Below are positions 1-8,448 of a stretch of 64,000 bases of DNA, one piece after another. The position numbers and the translations under genes were made by a program. Source of the stretch: Flavobacteriales bacterium UBA7612 (lineage in GTDB: Bacteria > Bacteroidota > Bacteroidia > Flavobacteriales > Weeksellaceae). The stretch is taken from assembly GCA_002484335.1 (NCBI GenBank), contig DLJQ01000018.1, positions 1 to 64,000 of the forward strand, read 5' to 3'. The notes under the pieces were generated by a model. The model worked only from the letters and a program-made list of their open reading frames with translations. It had not been told where the DNA came from and ran no database searches. How positions within the stretch are numbered: the stretch's first letter is position 1; every line of letters begins with the position of its first letter.

Positions 1-54
1 CAAGAATTAATTTTCTAGTTGCTGTTTTTTTATTTTTAACGATTTATTTGTGTA

Positions 55-148
55 GATTTTCTATTATAATCTTTGTTAATTATTTATTATTGAATTGAAG
101 TAGAAATTCATCCAATTAGAAAAGGATTTTCACATCAATCCTTAACGC
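55..148 (-). repeat. Degenerate copy of the dispersed intergenic hairpin repeat (copy A)
   Basis: Read on the minus strand, it opens with GCGTTAAGGATTGATG and AATCCTTTTCTAATTGGATG. The stretch CATCCAATTAGAAAAGGAT (plus strand) is identical to copy C near 49.37 kb after reverse complementing. The distal half is weakly preserved. Its edge lies 8 nt past the exonuclease stop codon. The rest of positions 1-156 is AT-rich, and I see no gene in it. Confidence 0.6.
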
Positions 149-156
149 ATATTAAA

Positions 157-648
157 TTATAAAAAAGAAAATAACTGAGCACAAACTCTTGCATCAGATA
201 GAGCTTCATGATGATTCAATTCCAAATTAAATTTTCTTGCACAATCTGATAATTTCGTTGGTACAATTCCTTTCAGTTTATAAATTTTATAAGTACATTC
301 CCATTTTTCTGCTAAATTCAATTGAGAATAATTTAAATCATAAAATTCCATTGTCTTACGAAGAACAGATCGATCAAAACTTTCATTATGTGCAACAACA
401 ATTTGATTTTGTAATCTTCTTTTTATTTCAAAGAAAACTTCATCAAAAGTAGGAGAGTTTATTGTATCTTCTGGTCGAATCCCGTGCACATTTATATTAT
501 GATAACTGTACACATTTTGAGGAGGTTGTATCAGAGTATGAAATTCATCTGTAATAATATTATCAGTAATTGTTACAATTCCAACAGCACAAGCTGAATT
601 TCTGTAATTAGTAGCCGTTTCAAAATCTATTGCGACAAAATTTTTCAT
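157..648 (-). CDS. DnaQ-like 3'-5' exonuclease (DEDDh family)
   Basis: A stand-alone 163-residue exonuclease domain of the DnaQ/RNase T superfamily, expected to remove nucleotides from 3' ends with two metal ions. The DEDDh motifs are visible: IDFET near the N-terminus (Asp8, Glu10), AHNESFDRS in the middle, and HEALSDARV near the end (His147, Asp152). No polymerase or BRCT domain is attached, so it could be a polymerase III epsilon-like proofreader or a general exonuclease; the sequence does not decide. Its ATG overlaps the miaA stop codon by 1 nt, so the two genes are probably co-transcribed. Confidence 0.88.
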   Translation of the reverse strand: MKNFVAIDFETATNYRNSACAVGIVTITDNIITDEFHTLIQPPQNVYSYHNINVHGIRPEDTINSPTFDEVFFEIKRRLQNQIVVAHNESFDRSVLRKTMEFYDLNYSQLNLAEKWECTYKIYKLKGIVPTKLSDCARKFNLELNHHEALSDARVCAQLFSFL

Positions 649-1568
649 TATGAGTTTAGTTTAGAATTTATAAATTCTATAATTGATTGTTCATCTTTTG
701 GAGAAAACCAAGTTACAGTTTTATCTTTTTTGAACCAAGTCATTTGTCTTTTTGCAAAACGACGAGTATTTTTCCTAATTTCTTCTATAGCAAAGTCTAA
801 GCTTATTTTTTCTTCAAAATGATCAAATAATTCTCTATATCCTACAGTTTGTAATGCATTTAATTCTTTTAAATGAAATAAACTTTTTGCTTCTTCAACT
901 AATCCTTCATTTATCATTATATCAACACGTTGGTTGATTCTATCATACATTTCTTCTCTTGGTAATTCTAAACCAATCTTAATTATGTTAAATGTACGTT
1001 TATTTAAATTATTATTTCTGAATTTAGAGAAGGGGGAACCGGAACTTCGGTATATTTCTAAAGCTCGAATTACACGTTGTTTATTGTAAATATCAACTTC
1101 ATTAAAATAATTAGGATCAACTTGTTTTAATTCTTCTTGTAATTTTTCTATCCCAAATTCTTCTAATTCATTATTTAATTGTTCTCTAATTTTAGGATCA
1201 ACATCAGGAAAATCATCAAATCCAACTGTTATTGCTTTTTCATACAAACCAGATCCGCCCACCATTACACAAATATCATTTTTAATAAAAAAATCTTCAA
1301 TAAAATTTAAGCCATGACGTTCAAAATCACCAACAGAATATTTTTCATGGATAGATTTATTTTGTATGAAATGGTGTTCAACTTCATTCAATTCTTCATC
1401 AGATGGAACAGCAGTTCCTATTTTCATTTCTTTAAAAAATTGTCTACTATCACAAGAAATAATTTCACTGCTATAGTATTTTGCAATTTCAATGGCAAGA
1501 TGAGTTTTTCCAATTGCGGTTGGGCCAACAATAGAAATGAGTGTTTTTATTTGAGTATGATTTTCCAT
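648..1568 (-). CDS. miaA: tRNA dimethylallyltransferase MiaA
   Basis: MiaA transfers a dimethylallyl group from DMAPP to N6 of A37 in tRNAs reading UNN codons. The P-loop GPTAIGKT is at residues 15-22, followed by the SCDSRQFF segment. The later stretch GTAVPSDEE, the GGSGLY motif, the NKQRVIRALEIY helix and the C-terminal RRFAKRQMTWF motif are all characteristic. At 306 residues it has the normal family length. It overlaps the downstream exonuclease by 1 nt. A hairpin at 1613-1643 separates it from the upstream MaoC gene, so it probably has its own promoter, though I did not find a clear -7 box. Confidence 0.97.
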   Translation of the reverse strand: MENHTQIKTLISIVGPTAIGKTHLAIEIAKYYSSEIISCDSRQFFKEMKIGTAVPSDEELNEVEHHFIQNKSIHEKYSVGDFERHGLNFIEDFFIKNDICVMVGGSGLYEKAITVGFDDFPDVDPKIREQLNNELEEFGIEKLQEELKQVDPNYFNEVDIYNKQRVIRALEIYRSSGSPFSKFRNNNLNKRTFNIIKIGLELPREEMYDRINQRVDIMINEGLVEEAKSLFHLKELNALQTVGYRELFDHFEEKISLDFAIEEIRKNTRRFAKRQMTWFKKDKTVTWFSPKDEQSIIEFINSKLNS

Positions 1569-1612
1569 TTTTTACTTAATCTTTTTCAAGATGATGTGTA
1601 TTATTTAAATAG

Positions 1613-1643
1613 AATAGCTTCTATTTATTCAATAGAAGCTATT
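1613..1643 (-). terminator. Hairpin terminator after the MaoC-type gene
   Basis: A perfect 13-bp inverted repeat (AATAGCTTCTATT / AATAGAAGCTATT) with a 5-nt loop, just downstream of the minus-strand gene at 1668-2126. AT-rich DNA follows. Confidence 0.6.
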
Positions 1644-1667
1644 AAAAAATATATAAATATAATTTAT

Positions 1668-2126
1668 TTAATTAAAGTGGTATAAAAATACAGCATCACC
1701 TTTAAAAGCAGGCTTCTTACTGTCTTTTATTTCCAATGTAACTTCTATTACAGTTTTAATTGTCCCTCTTAAATCATTGATTGATTTTAACTTAGTTTTC
1801 AATCGAACTTCACTATCAACTGTAACTGCTTGTCCAAATTTTAAGCTTTCTATCCCGTAATTAATTAACATTTTTACGTTACGAACTTCTATAATTTCTC
1901 CCCATAAATAAGGGATTAATGATAGTGTTAAATAACCATGTGCAATAGTTTTCTTAAATGGTCCTTCATTTTCAGCTTTCTTAGGATCAGTATGTATCCA
2001 TTGGTGATCTAATGTAGCATCAGCAAAAAGATTAATTTGATTTTGATCTATTTTATGCCATTCAGACACACCAAGCTCTTTTCCCTCGTAAGTTTTGTAT
2101 TCTTCGTAACTGTTAATAATTAACAT
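1668..2126 (-). CDS. MaoC-like (R)-specific enoyl-CoA hydratase / dehydratase
   Basis: A single hotdog-fold protein of 152 residues resembling MaoC-type dehydratases, which hydrate enoyl-CoA or related acyl thioesters. The catalytic region is recognisable: ADATLDHQWIHTDP supplies the Asp and His of the hydratase-2 motif, and the following segment runs FKKTIAHGYLTLSL. The true substrate cannot be read from sequence. It stands alone between two hairpins and has a good -7 box at 2160-2167, so it is probably monocistronic. Confidence 0.88.
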   Translation of the reverse strand: MLIINSYEEYKTYEGKELGVSEWHKIDQNQINLFADATLDHQWIHTDPKKAENEGPFKKTIAHGYLTLSLIPYLWGEIIEVRNVKMLINYGIESLKFGQAVTVDSEVRLKTKLKSINDLRGTIKTVIEVTLEIKDSKKPAFKGDAVFLYHFN

Positions 2127-2159
2127 TGTAGATTATTTAATTTATAAATTAATTGTGTG

Positions 2160-2167
2160 CAAATTTA
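2160..2167 (-). promoter_or_regulatory. -7 promoter box of the MaoC-type gene
   Basis: On the minus strand it reads TAAATTTG, matching the Bacteroidota TAnnTTTG box, and lies 33 nt upstream of the ATG. The matching -33 element is not obvious. Confidence 0.5.
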
Positions 2168-2202
2168 GTGATTATTAATTAATATCTAATATTAATATAG
2201 AG

Positions 2203-2231
2203 AACAACCATTCTAGAACAGAATGGTTGTT
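2203..2231 (-). terminator. Hairpin terminator after the DUF1232 gene
   Basis: A perfect 12-bp stem (AACAACCATTCT / AGAATGGTTGTT) with a 5-nt loop, 15 nt past the stop codon of the minus-strand gene at 2246-2590. Confidence 0.65.
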
Positions 2232-2245
2232 TAAAAATTTATAAG

Positions 2246-2590
2246 TTATTTTTCAATAGTTCTATAAATAGAATTTAATTGAGATATTTTCCAAGAACTG
2301 TATCTTATAATCTCTTTATTCAAAAACTTCATACCTATCATAAAAATCCCAAAATCATCAATCAAACCAAATGGTCCAAATAGAGCTTCAGGAATTATAT
2401 CTAGGGGAGAAATAATATAAAATAATACAAATAAAGCAATTGCTAAATTAACAACTTTTGGTTTGTATAATCCTTTTCTATAATCATTTAGTAAAGCAAA
2501 AAAAGTTTTTACTTTTTCAAAAAAAGATTTGTCTTTTTGTGCTTCAATACTTGCTGCTCCTATGACTTTAAATAATCTTGTCTTTTTCAT
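2246..2590 (-). CDS. YkvA/DUF1232 family membrane protein
   Basis: The core PKVVNLAIALFVLFYIISPLDIIPEALFGP is followed by LIDDFGIFMIGM. The membrane segment running into SPLDIIPE and then LIDD is the DUF1232 (YkvA) signature. The function of this family is not established. I use the ATG at 2590 (MKKTRLF); an in-frame ATG four codons upstream (2602) is also possible. It lies downstream of a small uncharacterised gene with a 55-nt gap. Confidence 0.85.
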   Translation of the reverse strand: MKKTRLFKVIGAASIEAQKDKSFFEKVKTFFALLNDYRKGLYKPKVVNLAIALFVLFYIISPLDIIPEALFGPFGLIDDFGIFMIGMKFLNKEIIRYSSWKISQLNSIYRTIEK

Positions 2591-2645
2591 TAGTAAATAC
2601 ATTTATTTTAATAAGTTAGTCAAAATGTATGCCAATATATTAATC

Positions 2646-2861
2646 TTATTTTTGTAAATCTTGTTCTATAGAAAATATCCATTCAAATTTTTGGTTTTCT
2701 AATTTTCCTTCCGCGATTAAAATTAAAGCTTCTTCAGTTTCTTTGTATTTAGCTTTATCCATTGTCTTTTCATTAAATGGAGGTAATTGCTCTATTTCTA
2801 CGGTAAAGATTTTAGTAAAACCTTTATAATTTACTTCTCTAGAAATTTCTTTTTTGTTCAT
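2646..2861 (-). CDS. Small hypothetical protein
   Basis: About 71 residues from the ATG at 2861; a TTG-initiated extension of five residues is less likely. The protein is charged, with no membrane segment or signal peptide. It contains KGFTKIFTVEIEQLPPF and ends in KFEWIFSIEQDLQK. I do not recognise the family. It precedes the DUF1232 gene on the same strand and is divergent from the SUI1 gene. Confidence 0.6.
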   Translation of the reverse strand: MNKKEISREVNYKGFTKIFTVEIEQLPPFNEKTMDKAKYKETEEALILIAEGKLENQKFEWIFSIEQDLQK

Positions 2862-2934
2862 ATTATTTATACACAAATTGATTATGTAAAGTTACAAATT
2901 AATAGAATGTGTTTTTCATCAGTTAAGATAATCT

Positions 2935-2942
2935 TATCTTTG
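2935..2942 (+). promoter_or_regulatory. -7 promoter box of the SUI1 gene
   Basis: TATCTTTG matches TAnnTTTG and ends 27 nt before the ATG of the translation factor gene. Confidence 0.55.
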
Positions 2943-2969
2943 TTCTAAAGAATTTTTTTATAAAATATA

Positions 2970-3302
2970 ATGAAAGATTTTCAAGATCAATTAAAAAATT
3001 TATTTCCAGATCATATTTCAGAACCAGAAGAAATTCAGGAATCAGAACAGAGTAAATTATGGATGCAAAATGATCCTTTGATTTGTAAGTACGAAAAAAG
3101 GAAAGGTAAACCTACTACTGTAATTGAGGGGTATACAGGAGCTGATGAAGATTTTAAACAATTAGCTAAAGAAATAAAAGTATTTTTAGGAGTTGGAGGT
3201 AGCTTTAAAGAAGAATCCATTATAATCCAAGGTGATTATAGAGATAAAATAATGACTTTTTTGAAAGATAAAGGATTTAAAGTGAAACGAGTAGGTGGTT
3301 AA
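2970..3302 (+). CDS. SUI1/eIF1-like translation factor (YciH family)
   Basis: A 110-residue protein whose C-terminal two thirds form an SUI1 (eIF1) domain. It contains RKGKPTTVIEGYTG, then LAKEIKVFLGVGGSFKEES, then IIIQGDYRDKIMTFL and a basic end. Bacterial homologues (YciH) affect the stringency of start-codon choice, but their physiological role is not well settled. It has its own promoter and is divergent from the small gene at 2646. It could also be co-transcribed with the nucleoside phosphorylase 67 nt downstream. Confidence 0.92.
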   Translation: MKDFQDQLKNLFPDHISEPEEIQESEQSKLWMQNDPLICKYEKRKGKPTTVIEGYTGADEDFKQLAKEIKVFLGVGGSFKEESIIIQGDYRDKIMTFLKDKGFKVKRVGG

Positions 3303-3369
3303 TAAAAATAGCATGTATATTAGAAATAATCGCCGTATATTGTGTGTTTATTTTTAATTTTTAAAAGAG

Positions 3370-4242
3370 ATGAGTAAAGCAGCATCAGAATTAGTTTTAA
3401 ATCCAGACGGAAGTATTTACCATTGTAATATAAAACCAGAACATTTAGCAGATACAATTATTACGGTTGGTGATCCAAATCGTGTTGAGAAAGTTTCGCG
3501 TCATTTTGACAGTATAGAGCATAAAGCTTCCAAAAGAGAAATTGTGACTCATACAGGAACTCTTAACGGAAAAAGATTAACTGTAATTTCTACAGGAATG
3601 GGAACAGATAATATTGATATTGTATTTTCTGAACTAGATGCATTAGCGAATATTGATTTAGCTACAGGAGAAACAAAAAAAGATTTTAAAAAATTATCTT
3701 TTATACGCTTTGGAACTTCAGGTGCCTTACAAGCAGATATCCCTGTAGATAGTTATGTGATTGGTTCTCATGGTTTAGGACTTGATGGATTATTGCATTA
3801 TTATGTTGGTAGTGAAGCTGTAATGAATAAAGAAATAGAAGATGCTTTTATAAAACATGTAAATTGGTCAGATAATAAGGCTCGTCCTTATTTAGTAAAA
3901 GGATCAGAATCTATTTTAAATAAATTATCTTCTGAAAAAACGATTCAAGGTATAACAGCAACAGCTTGTGGATTTTATGGTCCTCAAGGTAGATTTTTGA
4001 GATTAGAACCAAATCCAGCAAATATTAATGAGTTATTAACTTCATTTAATTATGAAGGATTAAGAATTTCTAATTTTGAAATGGAAACTTCTGCTATTTA
4101 TGGTTTAGCTGCTATGATGGGACATGAAGCATTATCAATCAATGCTATTGTTGCAAATAGAATTTTAGGAGAATTTAGCGCAGATTCTTATAAAACAATT
4201 GACGCAATGATTGAATATTCATTAGAAAAATTAACTAAATAA
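3370..4242 (+). CDS. Nucleoside phosphorylase (uridine phosphorylase-like)
   Basis: A 290-residue member of the PNP/UDP family, which phosphorolyses nucleosides to a base and ribose-1-phosphate. The phosphate-binding segment ITVGDPNR, the middle motif IRFGTSGALQ and the nucleoside-binding segment NFEMETSAIYGLAAM are present. The Bacteroidota versions are usually annotated as uridine phosphorylase; base specificity is inferred only. A perfect bidirectional terminator follows. Confidence 0.9.
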   Translation: MSKAASELVLNPDGSIYHCNIKPEHLADTIITVGDPNRVEKVSRHFDSIEHKASKREIVTHTGTLNGKRLTVISTGMGTDNIDIVFSELDALANIDLATGETKKDFKKLSFIRFGTSGALQADIPVDSYVIGSHGLGLDGLLHYYVGSEAVMNKEIEDAFIKHVNWSDNKARPYLVKGSESILNKLSSEKTIQGITATACGFYGPQGRFLRLEPNPANINELLTSFNYEGLRISNFEMETSAIYGLAAMMGHEALSINAIVANRILGEFSADSYKTIDAMIEYSLEKLTK

Positions 4243-4261
4243 TTAGTTAATATATAATTAT

Positions 4262-4297
4262 AAAAAAAGCGAGTAAAATATTTTACTCGCTTTTTTT
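4262..4297. terminator. Bidirectional terminator between the nucleoside phosphorylase and recN
   Basis: A perfect 18-bp inverted repeat built on AAAAAAAGCGAGTAAAAT, with A-tracts and T-tracts on both sides. It serves the plus-strand phosphorylase and the minus-strand recN, and overlaps two bases of the recN stop codon. Confidence 0.9.
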
Positions 4298-5954
4298 ATT
4301 GAATATTCATTAACTCTTTTGCCTGATTTAATGCAGCATCAGTTACTTCTGATCCTGAAATCATTTGTGCAATTTCATTTAAACGTTCTTTTGTAGATAA
4401 TTCTTTTACGTTTGTTTGTGTTGTATCATCAATAATTTCTTTATATACTTTTAATTGATAATTTCCTTTAGAAGCTACTTGAGGAAGATGTGTAATTACT
4501 AATAATTGCATATTATCTGCCATTGATTGCATAACTTTACCAGTTTCATTTGCTAATTTACCAGAAATACCTGTATCTATCTCATCTAAAATAAGTGTAG
4601 GTAAATGTTGGTGGGTAGCTAAGAGTTTTTTGATAGCTAACATTAGTCGAGAACGTTCACCTCCAGAAACAGATTTTTCAAAAATTCGAGGTTCCATACC
4701 TTTATTAGCAGAAAATAAGAAAAGTACTTCATCTTTTCCACTAGCTGTAAAATCAGAGATCTCATTTAACTGAATTGTTAACTGAGAATTCTCCATTCCG
4801 AGTTGAGATAATGTATCTAAAATATTTTTTCGGATAATTTCTATTGATGAAATTCTATTCTTTCTAATTCTTGTAGCTTGTTTTTCTAGTTTGTTTACAA
4901 TTATAGTAAGCTCTTTATTTAGATGAATAATTAAATCACTCAAATTATCAAAACCAGAAGTTTGAGATTCTAATTCATTTAATTTTTCAATTAATTCATT
5001 TATTGTGTTAAGATTATGCTTTCTTAATAAAGTATGAATTAAATTATATCTGTCAGTAACTTCTTGTAATCTTTCAGGATTAATTTCTGTAGATTCAATC
5101 AAATGAGTCATTTCATTTGAAATATCTTGTAATTCTATTTTTGATGAAATTAACCTTTCATAAATAGAACTATATTGAGAATTAAAATCAGAAATTTTAT
5201 TTAATTTATTACTTGCTTCATTTAGTTGAGAAATAATTCCCATTTCCGAATGTTCAAGAAATTGATAAGTCTCATTTAGAGTAGATATTATTTCTTCAAC
5301 ATTTGATAATGATTTTATTTCAGCATCTAATTCTTCTAACTCATTGTTTTTTAGAGAAGCATTATTTAGTTCTTCCCAAAGATGTAATTTATATTCTAAA
5401 TCTTGTGATTGATTTTCTAAAGAATTTTGAGCGTCTTTAATTTTCTTTTTTATAGAAATATAATTGTTATAATCTGATTTATATTGTTTTAATAAATCTT
5501 TATTATCACCATAAATATCTAACATAGATAATTGAAAATCTGCTTCAAATATTTTAGGCGTATTAAATTGAGAATGAATATCGATTAATAATTCAGAAAA
5601 TTCTTGTAAAATAGAAACTTTTACAGGTGTATCATTCACAAATGCTCTTGATTTTCCTGAAGGTAATAATTCTCGTCTTAGAATAGACTCATCTTCATAA
5701 TCCAAATCGTATTCTTCGAAAAAATCTTTTAATTCTAAATCTTTTATATTAAAAATTGCTTCAATAATACATTTTTCTTCTGTATTTTTTAAAGATTTCA
5801 GATCAGCTCGTTCACCTAAAACTAATTTTAAAGCGCCAAGAATAATTGATTTACCAGCTCCAGTTTCTCCAGTAATCGTAGTCATTCCTTTATGAAAATC
5901 AATTTCTAATTGATCTATTATGGCAAAATTATTAACACGAAGAGTTTTTAACAT
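4296..5954 (-). CDS. recN: DNA repair protein RecN
   Basis: An SMC-like ATPase that tethers DNA during double-strand break repair. The Walker A motif GETGAGKS is near residue 30, the ABC signature SGGERSRLMLA is near the C-terminus, and Walker B is LILDEIDTG. A long coiled-coil region lies between the two nucleotide-binding halves. Its 552 residues match the family. The ATG directly abuts the porD stop codon, so it is the last gene of the bamD-rpoZ-coaBC-porD-recN operon. Confidence 0.97.
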   Translation of the reverse strand: MLKTLRVNNFAIIDQLEIDFHKGMTTITGETGAGKSIILGALKLVLGERADLKSLKNTEEKCIIEAIFNIKDLELKDFFEEYDLDYEDESILRRELLPSGKSRAFVNDTPVKVSILQEFSELLIDIHSQFNTPKIFEADFQLSMLDIYGDNKDLLKQYKSDYNNYISIKKKIKDAQNSLENQSQDLEYKLHLWEELNNASLKNNELEELDAEIKSLSNVEEIISTLNETYQFLEHSEMGIISQLNEASNKLNKISDFNSQYSSIYERLISSKIELQDISNEMTHLIESTEINPERLQEVTDRYNLIHTLLRKHNLNTINELIEKLNELESQTSGFDNLSDLIIHLNKELTIIVNKLEKQATRIRKNRISSIEIIRKNILDTLSQLGMENSQLTIQLNEISDFTASGKDEVLFLFSANKGMEPRIFEKSVSGGERSRLMLAIKKLLATHQHLPTLILDEIDTGISGKLANETGKVMQSMADNMQLLVITHLPQVASKGNYQLKVYKEIIDDTTQTNVKELSTKERLNEIAQMISGSEVTDAALNQAKELMNIQ

Positions 5955-6863
5955 TTACTTTTTCATTTTGCTCCAAGACGCATCATTATATTTTGGTGCG
6001 ACAGAATTTAAAATTTCTTTTAATTTTTCAATGTTTACAGAAGAAATATTTCCTCCCGAAAATACTTGACTAATTTCAGTATTCTTTGCTGTTAGGAAAA
6101 TTTCTAGAGGATAAAATTGAGAATAATTTCCTCGCTGATAAAATTCTAATTGCATTAAAGAATTTCCTATTGCATTTTTACCTCTTATTTCATTTTCGGA
6201 CATTACATCTAATCCGTTTCTATGATATTGATAGCTAATATTACGTAATGTAGAATTATCATTTTTTAATATATTATTAATTAATGACATTCTAGATCTT
6301 AAACCATCCATTTCGTTCCAGCCAGAATAATTATTACTTGTTTGCGCAAAATCAGCTATTCTTTTTGACATTTTAAAATATTCTGTACCTCCATTTCTAG
6401 TAAAGGTATCAGCATCATATCCTAAAACTAAATATACATAATAAGTAATAACATCAGTTAAATTTTTACCACTAAATTTTCTGTCATTAAATATTAATTC
6501 TTCAAATTCTTGGTATTGAAAAGAAAAATTATCATCACTTAAATTTAGTATAGGGCTATAATATGTAGAATTAAAAACTGGTCTACGAGATTGAACAAGT
6601 ATAGATGCTTTAAATTTGTTTCCTTCTCTTTCTTTAATAGTTATTACAAAACTAGCTTCAATTCTTTCATATGTCTTTAGTCGATCAGTACTCCATTTTG
6701 TTGAGTTTATAAAATTTGTCAAAGATTTTTGAAGTGTTTGATAAACTTGTATATTGGAGTGTTGTACTAATGAATAGTCAACTTTTACATCAGCTATTAA
6801 GTTTTGAGAAAAACTAGTTATAGCAAAGTAAGTAAAAAAGAAAAGAGAGGCTAATTTCTTCAT
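5955..6863 (-). CDS. porD: PorD-type type IX secretion protein (DUF4835)
   Basis: A secreted protein of 302 residues with an N-terminal signal peptide (LFFFTYFAITSFSQ) and no further membrane segment. The YYVYLVLGYDADTF segment, the IADFAQTSNNYSGWNEMDG stretch and the position between coaBC and recN are typical of the DUF4835 family, which includes PorD, linked to type IX secretion in Porphyromonas. The precise role is not established. The gene is 7 nt from coaBC and abuts recN. Confidence 0.8.
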   Translation of the reverse strand: MKKLASLFFFTYFAITSFSQNLIADVKVDYSLVQHSNIQVYQTLQKSLTNFINSTKWSTDRLKTYERIEASFVITIKEREGNKFKASILVQSRRPVFNSTYYSPILNLSDDNFSFQYQEFEELIFNDRKFSGKNLTDVITYYVYLVLGYDADTFTRNGGTEYFKMSKRIADFAQTSNNYSGWNEMDGLRSRMSLINNILKNDNSTLRNISYQYHRNGLDVMSENEIRGKNAIGNSLMQLEFYQRGNYSQFYPLEIFLTAKNTEISQVFSGGNISSVNIEKLKEILNSVAPKYNDASWSKMKK

Positions 6864-6870
6864 AAATCAA

Positions 6871-8070
6871 TTATAATTTATTTAAAATAACATTTAAAAT
6901 ATCTTTAGCAACATCAGATTTAGATTTTGCACTAAACTCTTGCATAGATAGGTCTTTGTCAATTATTGTGATTTTATTTGTGTTTTTCTGGAAACCTGCA
7001 TCTTTGTCTTGCATAGAATTTAAAACGATGAAATCTAGATTTTTTTTGATTAATTTTTTCTTAGCATTTTCTTCTTCATTATTTGTTTCTAAAGCAAAAC
7101 CTACAAGTAGCTGATTTGTTTTTATTTCTCCTAATGATTTTAAAATGTCTGGATTTTTAATTAATTCAATAATCATAATATCATCATTCTCTTTTTTAAT
7201 TTTCTGTGTAGCAACTTCCTTAGGCCTATAATCAGCAACAGCTGCAGACATAATTACAACATCAGAATTATCAAAATTAGCATGCATAGCGTCATACATA
7301 TTAGCGGCAGATACAACATCGATCCTATTAATAGAATAACCAGAAATACTTTCTTGACTTGGTCCACTAACTAAAGTTACATTTGCACCTAAATTTGCAG
7401 CAGCTTTGGCTATTTCAAATCCCATTTTTCCAGAAGAATAATTACCTATAAAACGAACAGGATCTATATTTTCGTATGTTGGACCAGCAGAAATAAGTAT
7501 ATTTTTTTTGAAAAGAGGGAGAGATGATTGTATATTACTTTCAATAAAAGAAATAATATTTTCTGGTTCAGCCATTCTTCCTTCACCAACTAATCCACTT
7601 GCAAGTTCACCTTCTTCAGCCGGAATACATATATTTCCATAAGATTCAAGTAAATCAATATTCTTCAATGTTGTGGGATGTCTGTACATATCAAGGTCCA
7701 TAGCAGGAGCAAAATATACAGGACATTTTGAAGAAAGATAAGTTGCTAGAACTAAATTATCACATGTACCATCAGCCATATTAGAAAGAGTATTTGCTGT
7801 ACATGGTGCAATAATCATAAAATCTGCCCAAAGAGCAGACTCAACATGATTATTCCAATCTCCATCTTCACCAAAGAATTTCCATTCGACAGGATGTTTA
7901 GATAATGTTGAAAGAGTAAGAGGTGTAATAAAGTTTTGAGCTTCAGGAGTCATGATAACTTTTACTTCTGCTCCTTTCTTGATAAGTCCTCTAACAAGAA
8001 AAGCGGCTTTATAGGCCGCTATTCCAGCAGTAACTGCTAAAAGAATTTTTTTTCTATGTAAAACAGACAT
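6871..8070 (-). CDS. coaBC: Bifunctional CoaBC, coenzyme A synthesis
   Basis: Catalyses ligation of cysteine to 4'-phosphopantothenate and then decarboxylation, two steps of coenzyme A biosynthesis. The N-terminal flavoprotein (CoaC) half begins KKILLAVTAGIAAYKA and contains the PAMDLDMYRHP loop. The C-terminal CoaB half starts with ISAGPTYENIDPVRFIGN and SSGKMG. Its 399 residues are normal. Its ATG overlaps the rpoZ stop codon by 1 nt, suggesting translational coupling. Confidence 0.97.
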   Translation of the reverse strand: MSVLHRKKILLAVTAGIAAYKAAFLVRGLIKKGAEVKVIMTPEAQNFITPLTLSTLSKHPVEWKFFGEDGDWNNHVESALWADFMIIAPCTANTLSNMADGTCDNLVLATYLSSKCPVYFAPAMDLDMYRHPTTLKNIDLLESYGNICIPAEEGELASGLVGEGRMAEPENIISFIESNIQSSLPLFKKNILISAGPTYENIDPVRFIGNYSSGKMGFEIAKAAANLGANVTLVSGPSQESISGYSINRIDVVSAANMYDAMHANFDNSDVVIMSAAVADYRPKEVATQKIKKENDDIMIIELIKNPDILKSLGEIKTNQLLVGFALETNNEEENAKKKLIKKNLDFIVLNSMQDKDAGFQKNTNKITIIDKDLSMQEFSAKSKSDVAKDILNVILNKL

Positions 8071-8393
8071 TATTTATCCTCATTTGGATTTCTGTAATAT
8101 ACGTCGTTGTCTAACCATTCTTTAACCGCAATTGAAGTCGGTTTTGGTAATCTTTCGTAAAATTTTGAAACTTCGATTTGTTCTCTATTTTCAAAAACTT
8201 CTTCTAAAGAATCTGTATGTGCAGCAAATTCGTCCAATTTCTGAATTAATTCAGTTTTCATTTCTTGGTTAATTTGTTCCGCTCTTTTACCTATAATAGC
8301 TATTGATTCGTATAAGTTTCCTGTTTTCTCATCAATTTTGTTACGATCATAAGTTTTTGTTGTTGGTGCTGCACCTATATCTTTGAAATTCAT
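8070..8393 (-). CDS. rpoZ: RNA polymerase omega subunit (Bacteroidota type)
   Basis: A 107-residue protein with the RpoZ helical core GNLYESIAIIGKRAEQIN, which helps the assembly of the beta' subunit. The flanking regions differ from the proteobacterial subunit but match those seen in Bacteroidota. It sits between bamD and coaBC, the usual flavobacterial place. The gap to bamD is 55 nt without an obvious terminator, so co-transcription is likely. Confidence 0.88.
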   Translation of the reverse strand: MNFKDIGAAPTTKTYDRNKIDEKTGNLYESIAIIGKRAEQINQEMKTELIQKLDEFAAHTDSLEEVFENREQIEVSKFYERLPKPTSIAVKEWLDNDVYYRNPNEDK

Positions 8394-8448
8394 AATGAAA
8401 GAATTAAATGTTTATATTATTATATTTTATTATTATTGAAAAAGGATA